DNA of 64,000 bases from Piezodorus guildinii (GCA_023052935.1 CM041294.1:39765236-39829235), one strand, 5' to 3'. Numbered from the stretch's first letter, positions 34,201 through 49,200 are shown. The notes: a model not told the origin generated them from the letters alone. Numbers and translations: made by a program.

Positions 34201-37200
34201 AACTCTTTCAAATTTTCATTCTAAACTCTCAGCTCACACAAACTCTGCCCACTTTGATTCCTGATAACCCGCCGAGGCGATTGAAAATAAGGTGGCCTCG
34301 GAATCTACTGCCTTAAAATGGATAGTGAAGAGCTACCGCTGGGTAGACATTTAATTAATAAGACATTTTCCCAATTTTTCTTCACCCTGCATATTTAATT
34401 ATTTTGTTTTTATAATACAGTTGTAAATTACAATAAATAAAATAAAATACAGTTTTACCTGGGGTATCGCTGATAGAAAAGCCATCAACCAGATGAAGAT
34501 GATGAATTTGACGGCTCTGGAGGCCTTGGAGACGGTGTGAGAAAGAAATGGGTGGCAGATGGCGATGTATCGTTCCACCGTGAAGGCTGTTATCGTGAGG
34601 ACTGTAGCGTTCGAGGAGGCTTCGGAGATGAGCCCTTGGAGGAAGCAGCACACCTCCCCGAAGATGTAGGGGTACCTGCGATTGCAAAGTATTTATCTAG
34701 GTTATAAATCAGGCTTTGTTCATTATTATTCATGAAATTTTATATTTATATAACAAATCAATTAACCCGTTGCCGCAAATTACGGCTATAGCCGTCGATC
34801 TTTGGCGATATGTAGGCAAACGAAGTGTACTAAACGCATACAATTGTTCATTAATCATTCATTATAAATCGAAAAAAAGGTATAGTATGCCAGACAACAC
34901 ATCGATTTTTTTTTATGTTTTTTCTCATGCTTGACCGCATCGAAACATTTGGGTATCTAGAGACAAATGACGCCTATAACAGTCGTTCACGACGATAATA
35001 GCGTTCAGTAGTCGTCCCACACGTTTAGTACATTTAAATTCATGCAGTTGAAAAGTGTGTTTTTGTGAAGAAGAACCATTTATTCGTTTCATGAATTAGG
35101 TGAACATAGATCAATTACTCTTCTCAAAATTGAATAAATAAAAAAGTAAAATTAGTTGACAGAATATGTCCCGAATTAGAAAAGAAACATCATATAGATG
35201 TAAAACTTGTCCGCAGAAACCACCATTGGGTCCAGAATCTTATCATGTTAATGCTTTCTTGAATGGATGTAATTTGTTTCCTGAATTAATTTTTATCTCT
35301 TAATTCGTATTTTATAAGCAAAATAAATTACAAATGATAATTTTGTTTCGAACTGATTTTCTTAGTTAAGTTTACACCTATTTACTCCCTTTTATTCATA
35401 GGAATAGTTTAGAATTAGTAAAGCAAATACATTTGCTCCGGGAAGAGATAAAATTACGTGATGAGCAAATGACGGTTATAGCCCTCGGGAGTTTTTTTAG
35501 TAAAACTGTGGCCAAATGTGATAATTTTCACTTCTAAACATACATCTTACACTCCATTTCATCTGGCAGTCATATACAATTTAAAAATAAAATAAAAAGT
35601 GTGCGGCAATTTGGGTAGTTGTTTAGTCATTTCACTTTCGATTGCATGACAATCATGACTCAGGGATACTCCGTACCTCCACTCTACATAAAAACAATTG
35701 ACGATCGAACTAAACTTAAAAAAATTTCCTACAAACTGACACAATTCTTGACGGGACATGGAGGAGCCAAAAGCTATTTATTTCGATTCAAACTAACTGA
35801 CGACAAAATCTGTAAGTGTGACGGTAAAAGCGAACAGACATACGACCATCTTTTATTCGATAGCAGTAAACTGGATAAACATAGACACAAACTGATCTCA
35901 ACAGTTCTACTTAACGGAGACCAATGGTCGCCTTTGAAGTACGACCTTCTTACAAAATATTTTTCAAAATTTGATGAATTTGTGGACCGGGTGGACTATG
36001 CAGAATTAGAGAAATAGCAACAGGCAATAACTCGTTATTAATTTTATTTCATTTAATTTCACTGTTACTAATACTAGTCAATTAGTTAGTTAGTTTGTAT
36101 TATTTCGTTAAGTAGTTATAACAAATGAATTATTTATTATTTGTTACTGGTTTCTTTGTTTAGACAATTAGTTAGTATTATTTTGTTAATTCGTTATAAC
36201 AAATGATTAATTTATCAGTTTATATTTATTAGTTTCATTTAACTTATTTTATTTTTATGTAACTTAATGTTCTGTAACATAATTTATATTATGTAATAAA
36301 AATACGCGTTGTATCGCAAGATGGTACGCGTAGAAATAAATGCACCCATTGTAGGGTTACTGTAATGAGGAAAACCGTAAGTGTGCGGCAACGGGTTAAA
36401 AAAGATTTGAGCGAAGAAATAACGGAATGATAATAAAAAAAAAGTTTGAAGCACAAAATATAGAGAGGAGAAAAGCTTGTGCTTCTTCAACCTGTGAAGG
36501 GTCTTGGGTTCAATATTGATAAATAATAAATAATCACTCTGCCACAGACGGGATCCAAGCCCGAACAGTTATATAAAGGTCTATCCACCATACCACGCCG
36601 CTAACATGTGGGAGAGGAGAAAGGGAAAAATCCCCCCTTGTCCTCTTCCTGTCCTCCGAGAACATTAATAGATAATGGTTCATTTAATGCATTAAAGCAT
36701 ATATAGAGGAGCGGTGCACAGTGAAAAATATTACCAATTTAGGTGGGAAAAATTCTGAAACTTGTCCATATTTAACCTTTGGGGTCCCAGATTAAGGAAA
36801 AAAATATTTTAAAAAAGTTATAAGAAAGAATGATAAAACTAATTATTTTTTTGAAACGATAGGCGAGCTCACAGTCAAAAATCAAATTTATTCGCTAAAA
36901 TCTAAAGCTTCCCTACATTTCACGTTTGATGCCCCAGAATATGGGAAAAATAATGCAAAAATCTAATTTAAGGGCTCGTGGTGGCTTAAACCTGCTAATA
37001 GATGTATTTTAAATCATTCAGGAGACTCTTCAAATTATAGATTGTAAAACTTTTGATTCGCAGTGTAGTGTCAGAAAAAAGATTATGTATCGCCCAAAAC
37101 GTAAAAAATCGCAAATATTGTTTGAAAAATTTAAAGACTAGAAGGATTGATGGAACAAATCCTAGGAGTAACTGGGGAGTTATATAGTTTTTTGTTATTA

Positions 37201-40200
37201 AATAGGGTCATACATTTATGAACTGCTAAATTAACTCTAAAGGTAGATTGCAATGTATATTCAATAACGAGTGTGAAAATATATATCTTACTTGTCTCAG
37301 CATTATCCATCGTTAAATAAAAGCAGATATACTTCGCGCTTCACACACCTTGAACCTAATAAATGGCCATCCAATAAAGAAAATTCTATTATCGGTTATT
37401 AGGCACTTGTGTGGACAGTAATAATTTACTCGTTTACTATTTATTTGTAAACACGGTATCGCGAGAAATATTAGTATTAAGCGTGCTACCAACTAATAAT
37501 TAAAAGTTCAACCACTCAAAAATTCCAAACTTTTGACTTATCTTTTTTCCTCGTTGATTTTGCCGTGTATGCGGCTTTGGCCTAGGCAGAATTTGGCAGA
37601 ATATTATTAATGTATCTTTTATTTCAACCGTAGGACGACCCTGGCATATGGAGACTCTCCCGTGGCACATCCAGCCTCTACAAAATGGGTACCAAAATAG
37701 GAGGAAAAACCTGACGGCTGAGTATTATCTCCTAATCATTTCATTGCACGGCTGTTGGCCTAGAAACAAGCAGTAGATATCTTTAAATATACAGAGCCCA
37801 AGATCCTTCAGGGATAGTACCTATTTAAACCAATACTCGTTAGGTACTGCAGTATAGGCTATTTTGAGTTGATTAAGTACCTTCGTTCCCTTTAAAAGAA
37901 AATTTTCCTTTCTAAAAAGTAACTTCTCTCCCTTCTAAAATCTGTCCCTGATTCCTAAATGCATCAATAAAACCAATGTTCGACATTAATTAAACTCAGG
38001 GGTAATTTAATTCAAAATCAGGTATTAAAAACATGAATTCACGATTGATATTTTTTTTTTTATAGGAACGTGTGAACCTACGTAATTTTCGAATATAAAT
38101 AAAATGGTTCGCCGGTTACTACCATAAATGGTTGGGTCTGTACAAATATGGCAGGCGGGATAAAAGAACTCAAAAGAATAAATATATGGAGATAGGTTTA
38201 ATTTTAGTAGCTAATCAGGAGTAAGGTTGTTGTTTTTTTTCCCACTTCATTTATTGATTCGCAAGTTTTGTGACAACCAGAAAATAGGATGAAAAAAAAT
38301 AACATGTCAGGCATGAGGAAGAACAGAAAGTGTTACTTGTATGGTTATATCATTTCCTGCAACTGTTATTTTTTGCTTAAGTTGGTCTCTGGATTCAGTT
38401 AACAAGTTTCGTTTTTTTCCAACTCAATAAAACATATACATCGCGTATTGTTTTGTCAGAATGTAAGCCTATTACACTTTCCTCACTTCCTCCTTCACAC
38501 TGCGTTGAGGTATTGTAATTTGCAATTTTATATACATGGAAGTGAAACACTCTTTTATGCTTTTTTTAATAGTATATTGCATTGAGTAGTTTCAAAAAAT
38601 GAAAAATTAAGAATATTAAAAAAAATAATTATTTTTAACGAAATTCATCTGTTTCTACGAGTGTTCTTTACGGAAGGGATGATTGATCTAAAAGGGTATT
38701 ATTTTGTTAACTTGCTTTTTGATATATATTACTTATAAATACGTTTTTTCATTGCTAATGAGGCTAGAAAGTATAATTTCTTAGTCTAGATCAGAAATTA
38801 TTTATATAATTGACAAAAAAATTTACAAAGGTGTAAAAAAATCATTTACCCAAAGCCTCGAAATCCTGTACTATATTTATCGGCTATATTTATTTAATTA
38901 TATATGATTCGTTGTATTACATATATATATATATTTTATAATGGAACGAACTTTTTGGGAAATAGACTAGTATCAATAGATGGATCAGCTTTTAGCCAAT
39001 TGGCTAAAATAAGGAAGCTTGGATTTGCCTCAGGGGCCATTGGGACTATCAAACGAATTGGGTTGATCAGTAAAGATTTCTATAAATAAATATAGTGTTG
39101 AAGTTGGGATTTATTTCATCTCCAATAATTAATTAATTTTTCTACCAAAAACAAAAATATAAAAAAATAACAGCAAGAATGTTTTTACGTGACCCTTATG
39201 TTTTTTTAAAAATTAATTAATAAATTGGTCCACAGCACTAAATTTAAAAAATATAAACATTTAAAATATTGCTATTTATAATATCCGGCTCAAATCTCTG
39301 TTAAAATAATTTTAATAAAATAAATTTGGAATAAACCATATTCAATATTTTAAGATTTCAAATTTTAGAAGATAAATTTAGTTAAAAAATAAAGATAAGA
39401 TCATTTTTGTCTTTTTACTTTACTTATTTTTAAAAGCTTCAAAGTGACAGTACAGATGAGCTGAAACGTATCATATGAACATGCTTTTGTCACGTACTTG
39501 CTCATGTAATACTTACGTAATTTTGTCACGTATACAGGATAAGTGTCAACTATCCGGTATACTGAAACGTGACAAACTTAAAGTATCATTTTCTCTAAAT
39601 CACTGATAGACCTAGGTACTCCTTGTGACTTCAAGGAATTCATGTATTATTTCGATTTTTCACTGGAATATATCCGCTTGGTTTTTATTTTATTTTTATA
39701 ATTTATATAGATTTGTCCATATTTTCCTTGCATTAAGTTGCACATGTATTATGATAAAAAAAAAATCTCATTTTAATTGAAACAATTAAAAACCTTTTGA
39801 TTGACTAACCTGTAAATTCCTAAATGTAAAAATCTCCAGCGTTGTGGAGGCTTCATGCTATAATCCAGTAGAAAAGGGTTAGTTCTACAGCTGGCCCTTT
39901 CAAAGATACACTGACAAAAGGTTTTCACATACCAACTTGTCAAAAAGGGCGATTCCCCAATCACAACCCAATTGTTGAATTTTTTTCACTTGAGAAAACT
40001 CTTTTTTCAAATTCGATTGTTATACCTTTCAGTAAAGTTAATCCGTGGAAAAAGGCTTCTTGGAAAGGGTTCAATGAAAAAAAGTAAAAGCTTAGCCCCT
40101 TTTAAAACAGTTCGGTCGAGAGGATGGGAACGATTTTTTTATTTTAAATTCGCCGTTTTTAAATAAATGTGTAGTTGTAGTATGATGATTTGAGGGTTAC

Positions 40201-43200
40201 GAATTTTTTTAGTGCTAATTTTTCGTTTTCTGTGAAGAGGTAAACAATTTGAAATTACACCTATTAGTTACAACACCTCTTCTCGTTTTTCCTGCGATCC
40301 TACGTAAATACCTCATTTCAGCTCCAGTAGTTGGGCTTATTTGCTTGTCATGCATTACCCAGCTCTCGCTACCGTAGGTAAGAGTGGGGAAGTAAACGGA
40401 TTTGTGAATGTGGAACACGATGGCCAACAATACAATTGCATATACTGCAGTAGATTTGGTTTTGTTTAGCAATCCTGTTTGCAATTTCGTAATCTCTTTT
40501 CCCTGTCTGTTTATATTGCAGCCATTAGGCTTAAACATAGCCCTTAGTAGCTCAAGTAGAAAAAGTCATCAACTAATTCGAGAAGAAAAACGAGAAGAGA
40601 CCGCGTAAGAAATGAAGGAATTAAGCGGAGCTGAAAATTTCTGTGTTGAAAACCACCCTCGAGAAGCGATAGATAAAATAGTTCGCCCATGTTTGTCGAA
40701 TGAATGAATACCGCGAATAGTGTTGAAAGCTCGATCCACTGGGAAAACGCCGCACTGAAGGCCTAGGATTTTATACGACGGATATATCCAGAGGATCAGA
40801 GGGAAAAGATAAGAAGAACTAAAACAGCTGTGCAGAGATCGTGAAGGCACCTCCCTCCACGCTAGTAAAGGCACATAGGAGGAAGATAAAGAAGAAGCAT
40901 AAGTTACAACATAAGGGAAATCTATTATTCCATCTATTTTTTTCCTAAAAAAATGTTTATATTACTAACATAATATAAATCGAAATAGGTATATATTTCG
41001 TTCATGATGCTCTTTACTCTAATTGGTCATTATTTCTACCGTTTTCACGGAATAATAATCTTCATCAGTAGTTCATATTTTTAAATGTCTCTTTAGAGAC
41101 ATTCTAAACTAAACTAATAAAAATGAAAATATGTTTTGGATTACCGAGTGTGTTTCTTTATGATAATTCATTGTTTCCAAGAGAAGCAATTCCATGTGAT
41201 TAATATTTTTTGTATAGCAAAAGACAAAGAAACACTATAATTATATCTGCAATATTTATATGATTTTTTTTTTCAAATGAGTTTTTATTCTTTCACAATG
41301 TATTTAAAGGGGGTAAGAAAATATGATGTTGTTTTTGAAGTCATACTTATTCTTCAATTTTGAACAATTCAGAAACTTTCTATTCACGTTTTCCATAGCA
41401 AACTGCACGAACACGACAGCAGACTTATAAACGACATGTAAACAATTTAAATGCTTGTTATAAGAAGACTGAGAAGGAGCTGGATGAGAGACCTCCTATA
41501 CTAAATTAAAGCATAGGGATGCTACTAGGTACTTTCCATCGCCATCGAGTCATGTCAGCTGCAAAAGTTCTATACAGAACGTTTGCTTATTGTCAAATAA
41601 CTTCTGGCAGGTAAGAATATATATCAAAAAAAATTTTTTTTTTATTTTTAAATTTTTATTTACACCTGTCAATGAACGAAAAAAAAACATATTAAACTCA
41701 TAAAAAAACTAGTATGACGGACGGCTGTACGTATATACACTAGCCGCATGTCGTTTCAGTGTTACAGGTTATGTATATGCACAAAATGAAGGGGGACTCC
41801 TTAACTGACTCCTTAATCCTAGACCGGGCCCGCTTTTTTCAACCTAATTTCATCTCCAGTTCCCACTAACTCTAACCCAGACGCTTCCAGTCGCTAATAC
41901 CTTTCCCCCACATACTTCCTTTTTCTTTAATACAGTTTCTATTTTAATAGAGTAAACATTTGCGATATTATTCATAATTTAATGTTTGAAGCCAAGCATT
42001 GGTAGACAAAGTCGACCACGCGCCCGGTCATGTAAGTAGTTTAGTTTCTGTTTATTACTAATTATAATTTACGATTCTCTTCTCGAAATATGGTGATATT
42101 GTTTTAGATAAAATTTTATATAAAGTGAAGACATACTTAGAATTTCACAAGAGCTCGAAGAGCAATCTGAGGAGGAACAAGAAGCTAGAGCCTGTGCTAG
42201 CATATCAACTGAGTATGATTCTTCCGACTCTGAAGATGAAATCGTCAATTATTCTGACCAGCAACATGCCAATAACACCGAAAAAGAAATATATTCTAAA
42301 AAATTATTTTCAGAAGATGTATTTTTTCTATTGAAAGGATGACACCATGTGGGCTACGACGGATTTCACCAAGAGTTATAAAGTGCAAAAGGGGAATCAA
42401 AAATTATTACTGAAATTGATTTATTTTTTCTGTAATTAATGAAATAGTACATTATAAAAAACTGTTTATATCCAAAATAAAAAATGTACTTATATACATT
42501 TACTTTGTAATTATTAACCTACAATAAGCTATTTTTGTAAAGTTCTGTAATGTGAATTTAGAAACAATTCTTTATTGAACAATATTACAATCTGTCCAAT
42601 TTAGGACATTTTTAATAGGGATAAAGTACAACATTCATACTGCATTCACACGATATATACAAAACAATAAATTAATATAATAATAAAACAATATAAATAA
42701 ATACAAAACAAAATCAATAAAAATATATACAAAAGTCACTCATACCTATATACAATTCACAAGCATACACCACGTGAGTGGAGAATCTAGCCAATGCTAG
42801 AACTCCAATATACATTTTACAAGAGGTCTCGAGGCCACTGCCGTTTCAACCTTCTAGGAGGATGGTAAGGATGTGTGGAGCTGGATAAGGATTGAGCTAG
42901 GGGATTAGGGTGATGGATAAGGTTCTGATGGAATTTAGAGAATTTTAATGGTATAAGGTCTAAAATAAATGGAATATTTAGGTCGCGGTGTAAGGTATGG
43001 TTGGATACATAATAAGGAGCATTAACTATTGTTCGGAGGACTTTTGATTGGAAGGATTGAATGCGTTTGATGTTAGAAAATTTGGCTGTCCCCCACAGTT
43101 CAAGTCCGTAGGTCCAGATAGGTTTCAGTACCGTCTTGTATATTAGCAGTTTGTTCTCGATAGATAATTTAGAATTTCTGTTCAGTAGTCTGTATAATTG

Positions 43201-46200
43201 TCCAAATCGTCGATTAAGTTCTTGTCGTTTAAGTCTAGTATGTGGGTTCCAAGTTAGTCTTTTGTCCAGAAGGAAGCCAAGATACCGGGCTGTGTCGAGA
43301 AAGGAAGCGGAACGGAGTCAAAGAGAACTGAAGGGCAGGATTGTCTTCGAAGGGTAAAGGTGACATGTCTGCATTTGGATTGATTGACTTTGATTCTCCA
43401 GTTGTTACACCAGTCTTCAATTTGAGAAAGGTGTGTTTGGAGGCCTGTAGATGCAATTTCGGGATCTAAGTGAGAGGATAGGATAGCTGTGTCATCAGCG
43501 TACGTTGCCAGGAAGGTATCAGGGCAGAGAGGAATATCAGCCGTGTATATATTATAGAGGATAGGGCCAAGGACACTGCCCTGAGGAACACCGGATTCGA
43601 CTGGATAATAATTGGAATATTCTGCACCACAACGAACTCGGAAGGAGCGGTTTGATAGATAGGATCGGAGGACTAGGTATAAGGATAGGGGTAAATGGTT
43701 TTTCAGCTTAAAGAGCAATCCCGGGTGCCACACCCGGTCAAATGCTTGCGTTATGTCCAGAAATGCACCCGAGCAGTACTCCTTGTTCTCAAGGGCAGAG
43801 GAAATATGGTCAACGACTCGGAGCCCTTGCTGAACGGTTGAATGTTGGGAACGGAATCCAAACTGATGGGAAGGAATAGTGTGGGGTTCTAATAACGGTA
43901 ATATTCGTTTGAGGAGGATTTTTTCAAAGATTTTTGAAAGGATTGGGAGTAGGCTGATAGGTCTATATGATGTCGTAGTGTTAGGAGGTTTACCTGGTTT
44001 TAGGAAGAGAATTATTGTGGAATGTTTCCATAAGAGAGGAAAATGAGTAGTGCGTAGAATGGAGTTGTAAATATATGTAAGAAATATAACGGCTTTAGAT
44101 GGAAGCTGTCTGAGAATCTGAGGAGTGAGGAGATCGTATCCAGGAGATTTACGGAGTGCAAGTTTTCGGAGAAGATATTTGACCTCAGAGGGATTAACTG
44201 CTTTAGGAGGTAATGAAAGCGGGATTGGAGACTGAAGGAACTGTTCCACTACTGCAGTGTGGTTTGGATTGGATTCTGGATGAGGTGTGAAGACTTGGGA
44301 AACGTATTTGGCAAGTTCCTCGGCTTTGTCTTCATCAGACGCAGCCCAGGAACCATTACTACGACGGAGGGGATGGGAAATATGGTGGGATTTTAGAATT
44401 TTCTTGGTGACATTCCACAGGGAATTGTCACAAGCCGAAAGAGAAGAAAGGAAGGAACTAAAGGATTGGGAACGGAAGGTCGCCAGCTCCCTCTTTAATT
44501 GTCTAGAATAAAAGTTATAGGAGCGGCGATCTGTGGGGTGACGGGTGCGTTGCCATAAGGATCTGGATCGGCGTTTGGTGCGGATGAGGTCTATGAGGTG
44601 TTGTGGTAAATGATTTTGGTTATGAGTTATCTGGGAATGCTTGGGAGAGGAGGCAGTCCAAACAGCTTGTTGAATAGCGATGGTGAAGGAGTTTACGGCA
44701 TCGTCAAGGTCATCTGGAGTTTTGAGTTTCACTCTGAGGTCAATATCACTGGTCAGGATTTGGCGAAAAAGGTCCCAGTTTACTGGTCCTCTGATAAATG
44801 ACGGTGGGGTGGGTTTAGGAATAGGAATTAGGGATACTTTAAGGAGCAATGGACTATGGTCAGAGGACAGTTCATCAAGGCGAGTCACCGACATGTTTAG
44901 GGAGCCTAATCCGCTGTGAATGAAGAAGTCAAGGATGTCAGGATTACGGTTAGGATCAGTTGGCCAGTAGGTAGGGGAGTCAGGAGGCAGGAGGTTGAAA
45001 CGTCTAGAGCTGAGTGCAGACTGTAAATTCCGCCCACGACAATTCGTGGATCTGCAACCCCATTGTTGGTTCTTAGCATTCATGTCTGCACCCAGAATGA
45101 AGTGGTTTCCTAAGGAATTAAGGAAGGATTCGAATAGAATGTTGGAGATGGAATGTTTAGGAGGGCAGTACGCTGATGCGAGGGTGATCGGAAAAGAAAA
45201 AGTCTTGATTACTATGGCGGTGCATTGTAGGAAATCATAGGAGGGAACTGGGAGTATATGGTGGGAGAGGGACTGGTGCACAATGACAGCAGTACCGGCA
45301 TGGGCTTTTCCGTCTGGGTGTTCTGTACGGTATGTTACGTATTGAGGTATTTTAAAGAGTTGTTTAGTGGTTAGTCTAGTTTCAGTAATAAGTGCTACAT
45401 CAACGTTTTTGTCTTGCAATAAAGCTGTAAGTTCGTCAGTGTGATTTCTAACACCATTCGCATTCCTTAGGTGTAGTCATTTAAGGATTTTTTAAGGAAG
45501 GGATTAAATTTGATACGAGATTAGTAAGTAGTGATATTAGCGGCATGACAAGGGATTTGATTTCAGTGATGAAGGATGTCATCAAACTTGTAAGGTCTGT
45601 GACATTTGATGGAGGAGGAATATGAGAAATTTGATGCGGATGAGGTTTTTGGGGTTGGGTAAATTTTGAGGAATAGGTGGTTGTGGAAGGGGTTCAGGAT
45701 GTATGCGTTGTTCCGGCAGGGCCTCTTTGTTCTGGTTCCCACCTCCAAGTAGATGGGCAAATGTTACATTGGAATCAATTGTTTTTGAAGGTTGTCTTCT
45801 GCTTCTGATCGGTTCAGCTGTTTCATCCAGATTCTGAGGTTTTTGGTATCTGCTTTTGAGGTTCTTGTAGATTTGACATCCCTTGTAGTTAGCCGGGTGG
45901 TCCTCGAGGCACAGAGCACATACAGCGGGTGTTGATCTTGATCTTGTGCATTCTTCTGATTTATGTTGTTCACCGCATTTCACACAGCGTGGTGTGTGGT
46001 GGCAGTAAGTTCTCGTATGACCATATGCCTGACAATTATGGCACTGAACTATTTCTTTCTTAGTGTAAGGTTTCTGAACTCTTACACTAGTATAGTACAA
46101 CCTATTGAGGTCGTAAATTTTTTCAACTCCTGCTGATGGTTCCAAGTCCACGAAGAATAGAGGCAGTGGAATTTTATCTTTTAGGACATTGGTCACTTGC

Positions 46201-49200
46201 CGCACTTTGTAGCCTATCTCCGTCAGTTCTTCTTTGATAGCTGTAACTGGTGTCGAAGGGTGTAGGTTTCTAATTACAACCCTTAAAGCTCTCTCCTGGC
46301 GCAACTGATAGGTATGAAAATCAGCTTTGGTCTCAGTCAGATATTTCACTATTTTTCTGTAGCTTTCGGCGGTAGTCGGGGATATTTTAGTATCACTGGT
46401 TCTGCTTATACAAGAATAACTATTAGGATCAGTTACTTTGTTTAAATGCGCACACATCAGTTGAAAATTTTTAATATTTTTAACAAATATTGGTGGAGGT
46501 AGTGGTTCCCTGGGTATAGGAGAAGATTCCATGGCTTCTTTTTCATTTTGGAGGATCTGAAATGGATTCGGTGTAAAAAACGGCGATTCATCAGTTAATC
46601 CTTGTGATGATGTGCTAGGCTGTGGTTCAGATCCTAAAGAGGAAGCTGAAGCGGTAGCTGGTGGAATCATTTTTTTATTATTTTCACGGCGAGGTCTCTG
46701 TTTTGTAGGAGATGAGTTTGAACCTGCAGATCTAGATCTTTTACTTGTAGCTTTTGAGGACATAACTTGATGAAAATATCTCATTGATTAAAAAAAAAAA
46801 AAAAAAAATAAATAAAAATAAAATAATAAAATAAAAAAATAAATAAATAATGAGATGAGAATGAGAAGGAAAGATAATAAAAGAAAGATAAGTTAAAGAA
46901 AAGCAAGCCCGAGCTTGCCGAGCTAGCGGCAATCAGCTGATCAGTGACCCTCCTTTCACTTTTCGCGATTCTACAAAGTAAATTATAACTTTGCTTACCG
47001 ATATTTCTCCAATATTCACTGCTGTGGTTTTCTTGAAGTCTAGTGATGTTTTCCAGACTGAACTCAAGCGAATTCCTACTGAAAAGAGCGAAAATCTGAG
47101 AGACGAAGTAACGTATGACTGTATGTGAATTAAAAACATTATTTAAATTTTTAAATTGAATTAAAAAAATAATTAAATTTTTAAATTAAATTAAAAAAAA
47201 TATTGAAATTTTTAAATTGAATTAAAACTTTTTTTTTTATTATATTATTAAGTCATAATACTCTTCATAATAAAAATTTATATCTAGGCATAATAGTTTC
47301 GGTTAAAAGTGGGTATGTACTCGTATGTTATAGAAAACTGTAGTGGTTGACAAAGTCAGAATTTGAAGTAGCCATTAATTGATTAAGCGATATTACATAA
47401 ATAAAGTGTGATTGCAATGGCGCCATCTTTAAGTTACTGTAGTGGTTAACTTGCTTTACTTGACAGAAAATCGAAAACCTGCAAACTTCACTGCACAGCT
47501 AACATTGCCCTTCTACACTCCGCAACCTATATAAGTTTCCAAAATTAATTATGAAAGGTAATTTAACAAACTAATATCAACTGTAACAATGTAAACAATT
47601 ACTCGATAACTTAACTAGATATATTGTAGCTACATTCAGGCTATTTATAGATCAAATTTCAAATATCGGTAATGATTACTTTAGAATCAATCCAAACGTC
47701 ATAGGAAATTTTAAAAAATCAAATTTTTGAAAAATATTAAAAAAACAAAACAACTCCTGTTATGACTACATAAGTATTTAGCTTCCCATAATACTTATAT
47801 TAGCTTATAATATGCACACTGCATATATTTATTTGAATAAATTAGAATAATTGGATTAATGAAAATATATGTAATATTGGAAGTTATTACGTCACTGATA
47901 TCCCTGCTGTGCACCCTTCATAAATCCAATTTAATCATCAATTTGAATATAAATTGAATTTCATTTAGAATGTTAATGATTTGCTGAAATATAGAAATTT
48001 AAAAAAAACGTAGAGTGATTTCAAGGAAGATCGTTTCCGTGTTGGAAATATTTATAAAGCGACGTTTATATAAACAAACATCGTCTTTGTATTATGGTTG
48101 TATGTTTATTAACTAATCAATGTGAAGGATAAAGCAGCATTAACTTTTTTTTTATTTTTATTAATTTAATTCTGTCAATAGTTAGTCACCTTTCAATAAA
48201 TGGAATACAAATATAGGTGTTAGAAGTTGTCAGATGGGTGAAGGAATAGTAACTGAAATCGCTTTATTTTGTTAGAAAAATATTAGTTCAGTTTAAAATA
48301 CAAAACATTACAATGCAATGAATGTGTTGCCAACAATAACACAAATGCTTTTTATATAGTTATTTATAGACTTTTTCAAACAAACATTTAAGTAAAATAC
48401 ATTGATTTTACTAAGAATAGTTGAAGAATATTTACTGACACAATTGATACATTTTACTTATTTTGGGTCGTATAAAACATATAAGAATGTTTATATGTCT
48501 GTGTAACTTACTATAAAATCGTTTATAATGTCGTATCCACAATATTCGGTAATACGAAGGTGTTATTGATATTTAGTTACGTTATGTTGTGTTTGAGTTT
48601 CGCGATTTATTTAAAAAATGAACATCTACTTACCTGAAAAAACACATTTCTTGGTTAAGTTTTTGGAATGGGGTTTGCTACTTTGTATATTTATGAATAA
48701 TTATTAAAATTGAAATAAATATATGCTTGACGGAAGGGTATTAAAATTACTTATATAATCGAGGATACGACCCCTCTCCCACCCCCTAATGTCGCTACAG
48801 AATTTACTATACGAAAAAGTTATAATCAGCCCACATTTGAGCAAACACACTGTAATTTATTAATATAATCGGGACACGAAACCCCCCTTAAAGCAGCTAC
48901 TGAGCCTAGTATCGAATAAATACGAAAAAATTATAATAAACCTGTATCTGAATGAGCGCACTTAAAAAATAAATAAATAGTATAATCGGGATACGAACCC
49001 CCGGAACGCAGCTACTGAGCCTAGTATCGAATAAATACGAAAGTTATAATAAATCCATATTTAAGCTAACACACCTAAAATTAATAGTATAATCGGGATA
49101 AGAACCACCGTAACGCAGCTACTGAGCTTAATATCGAATAAATAAGGTAATAAGGTTGAATTTGACTTGGAAATGATATATATATATATATTATATAATT

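Larger units (their letters stand above)
34762..36399 (+). mobile_element. Decayed piggyBac-type element carrying an R1-type LINE fragment
   Basis: The ends are TTAACCCGTTGCCGCA (left) and TGCGGCAACGGGTTAA (right), perfect inverted repeats with the TTAA target site typical of piggyBac. Inside, near 35,166-35,260, the plus strand reads RIRKETSYRCKTCPQKPPLG and PESYHVNAF, the cysteine-rich C-terminal domain of a piggyBac transposase. The rest of the transposase is gone. 'gtgtgcggcaa' recurs internally at about 35,600, just before the LINE piece. It lies in receptor intron 2. Confidence 0.8.
42559..47122 (-). mobile_element. Near full-length Jockey-clade LINE, copy B, in receptor intron 2
   Basis: About 4.56 kb in the same orientation as the host gene. 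The direct repeat atgtgaatt at 42550-42558 and 47123-47131 is its target-site duplication. Order: 5' UTR, ORF1 (45,582-46,784), ORF2 (about 42,835-45,475), 3' UTR ending in AATAAAG without a long A tail. It is very similar to copy A but holds one long ORF2 frame with endonuclease and RT. A small deletion at the ORF1/ORF2 junction and a frame change near 43,290 disable it. Confidence 0.92.
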
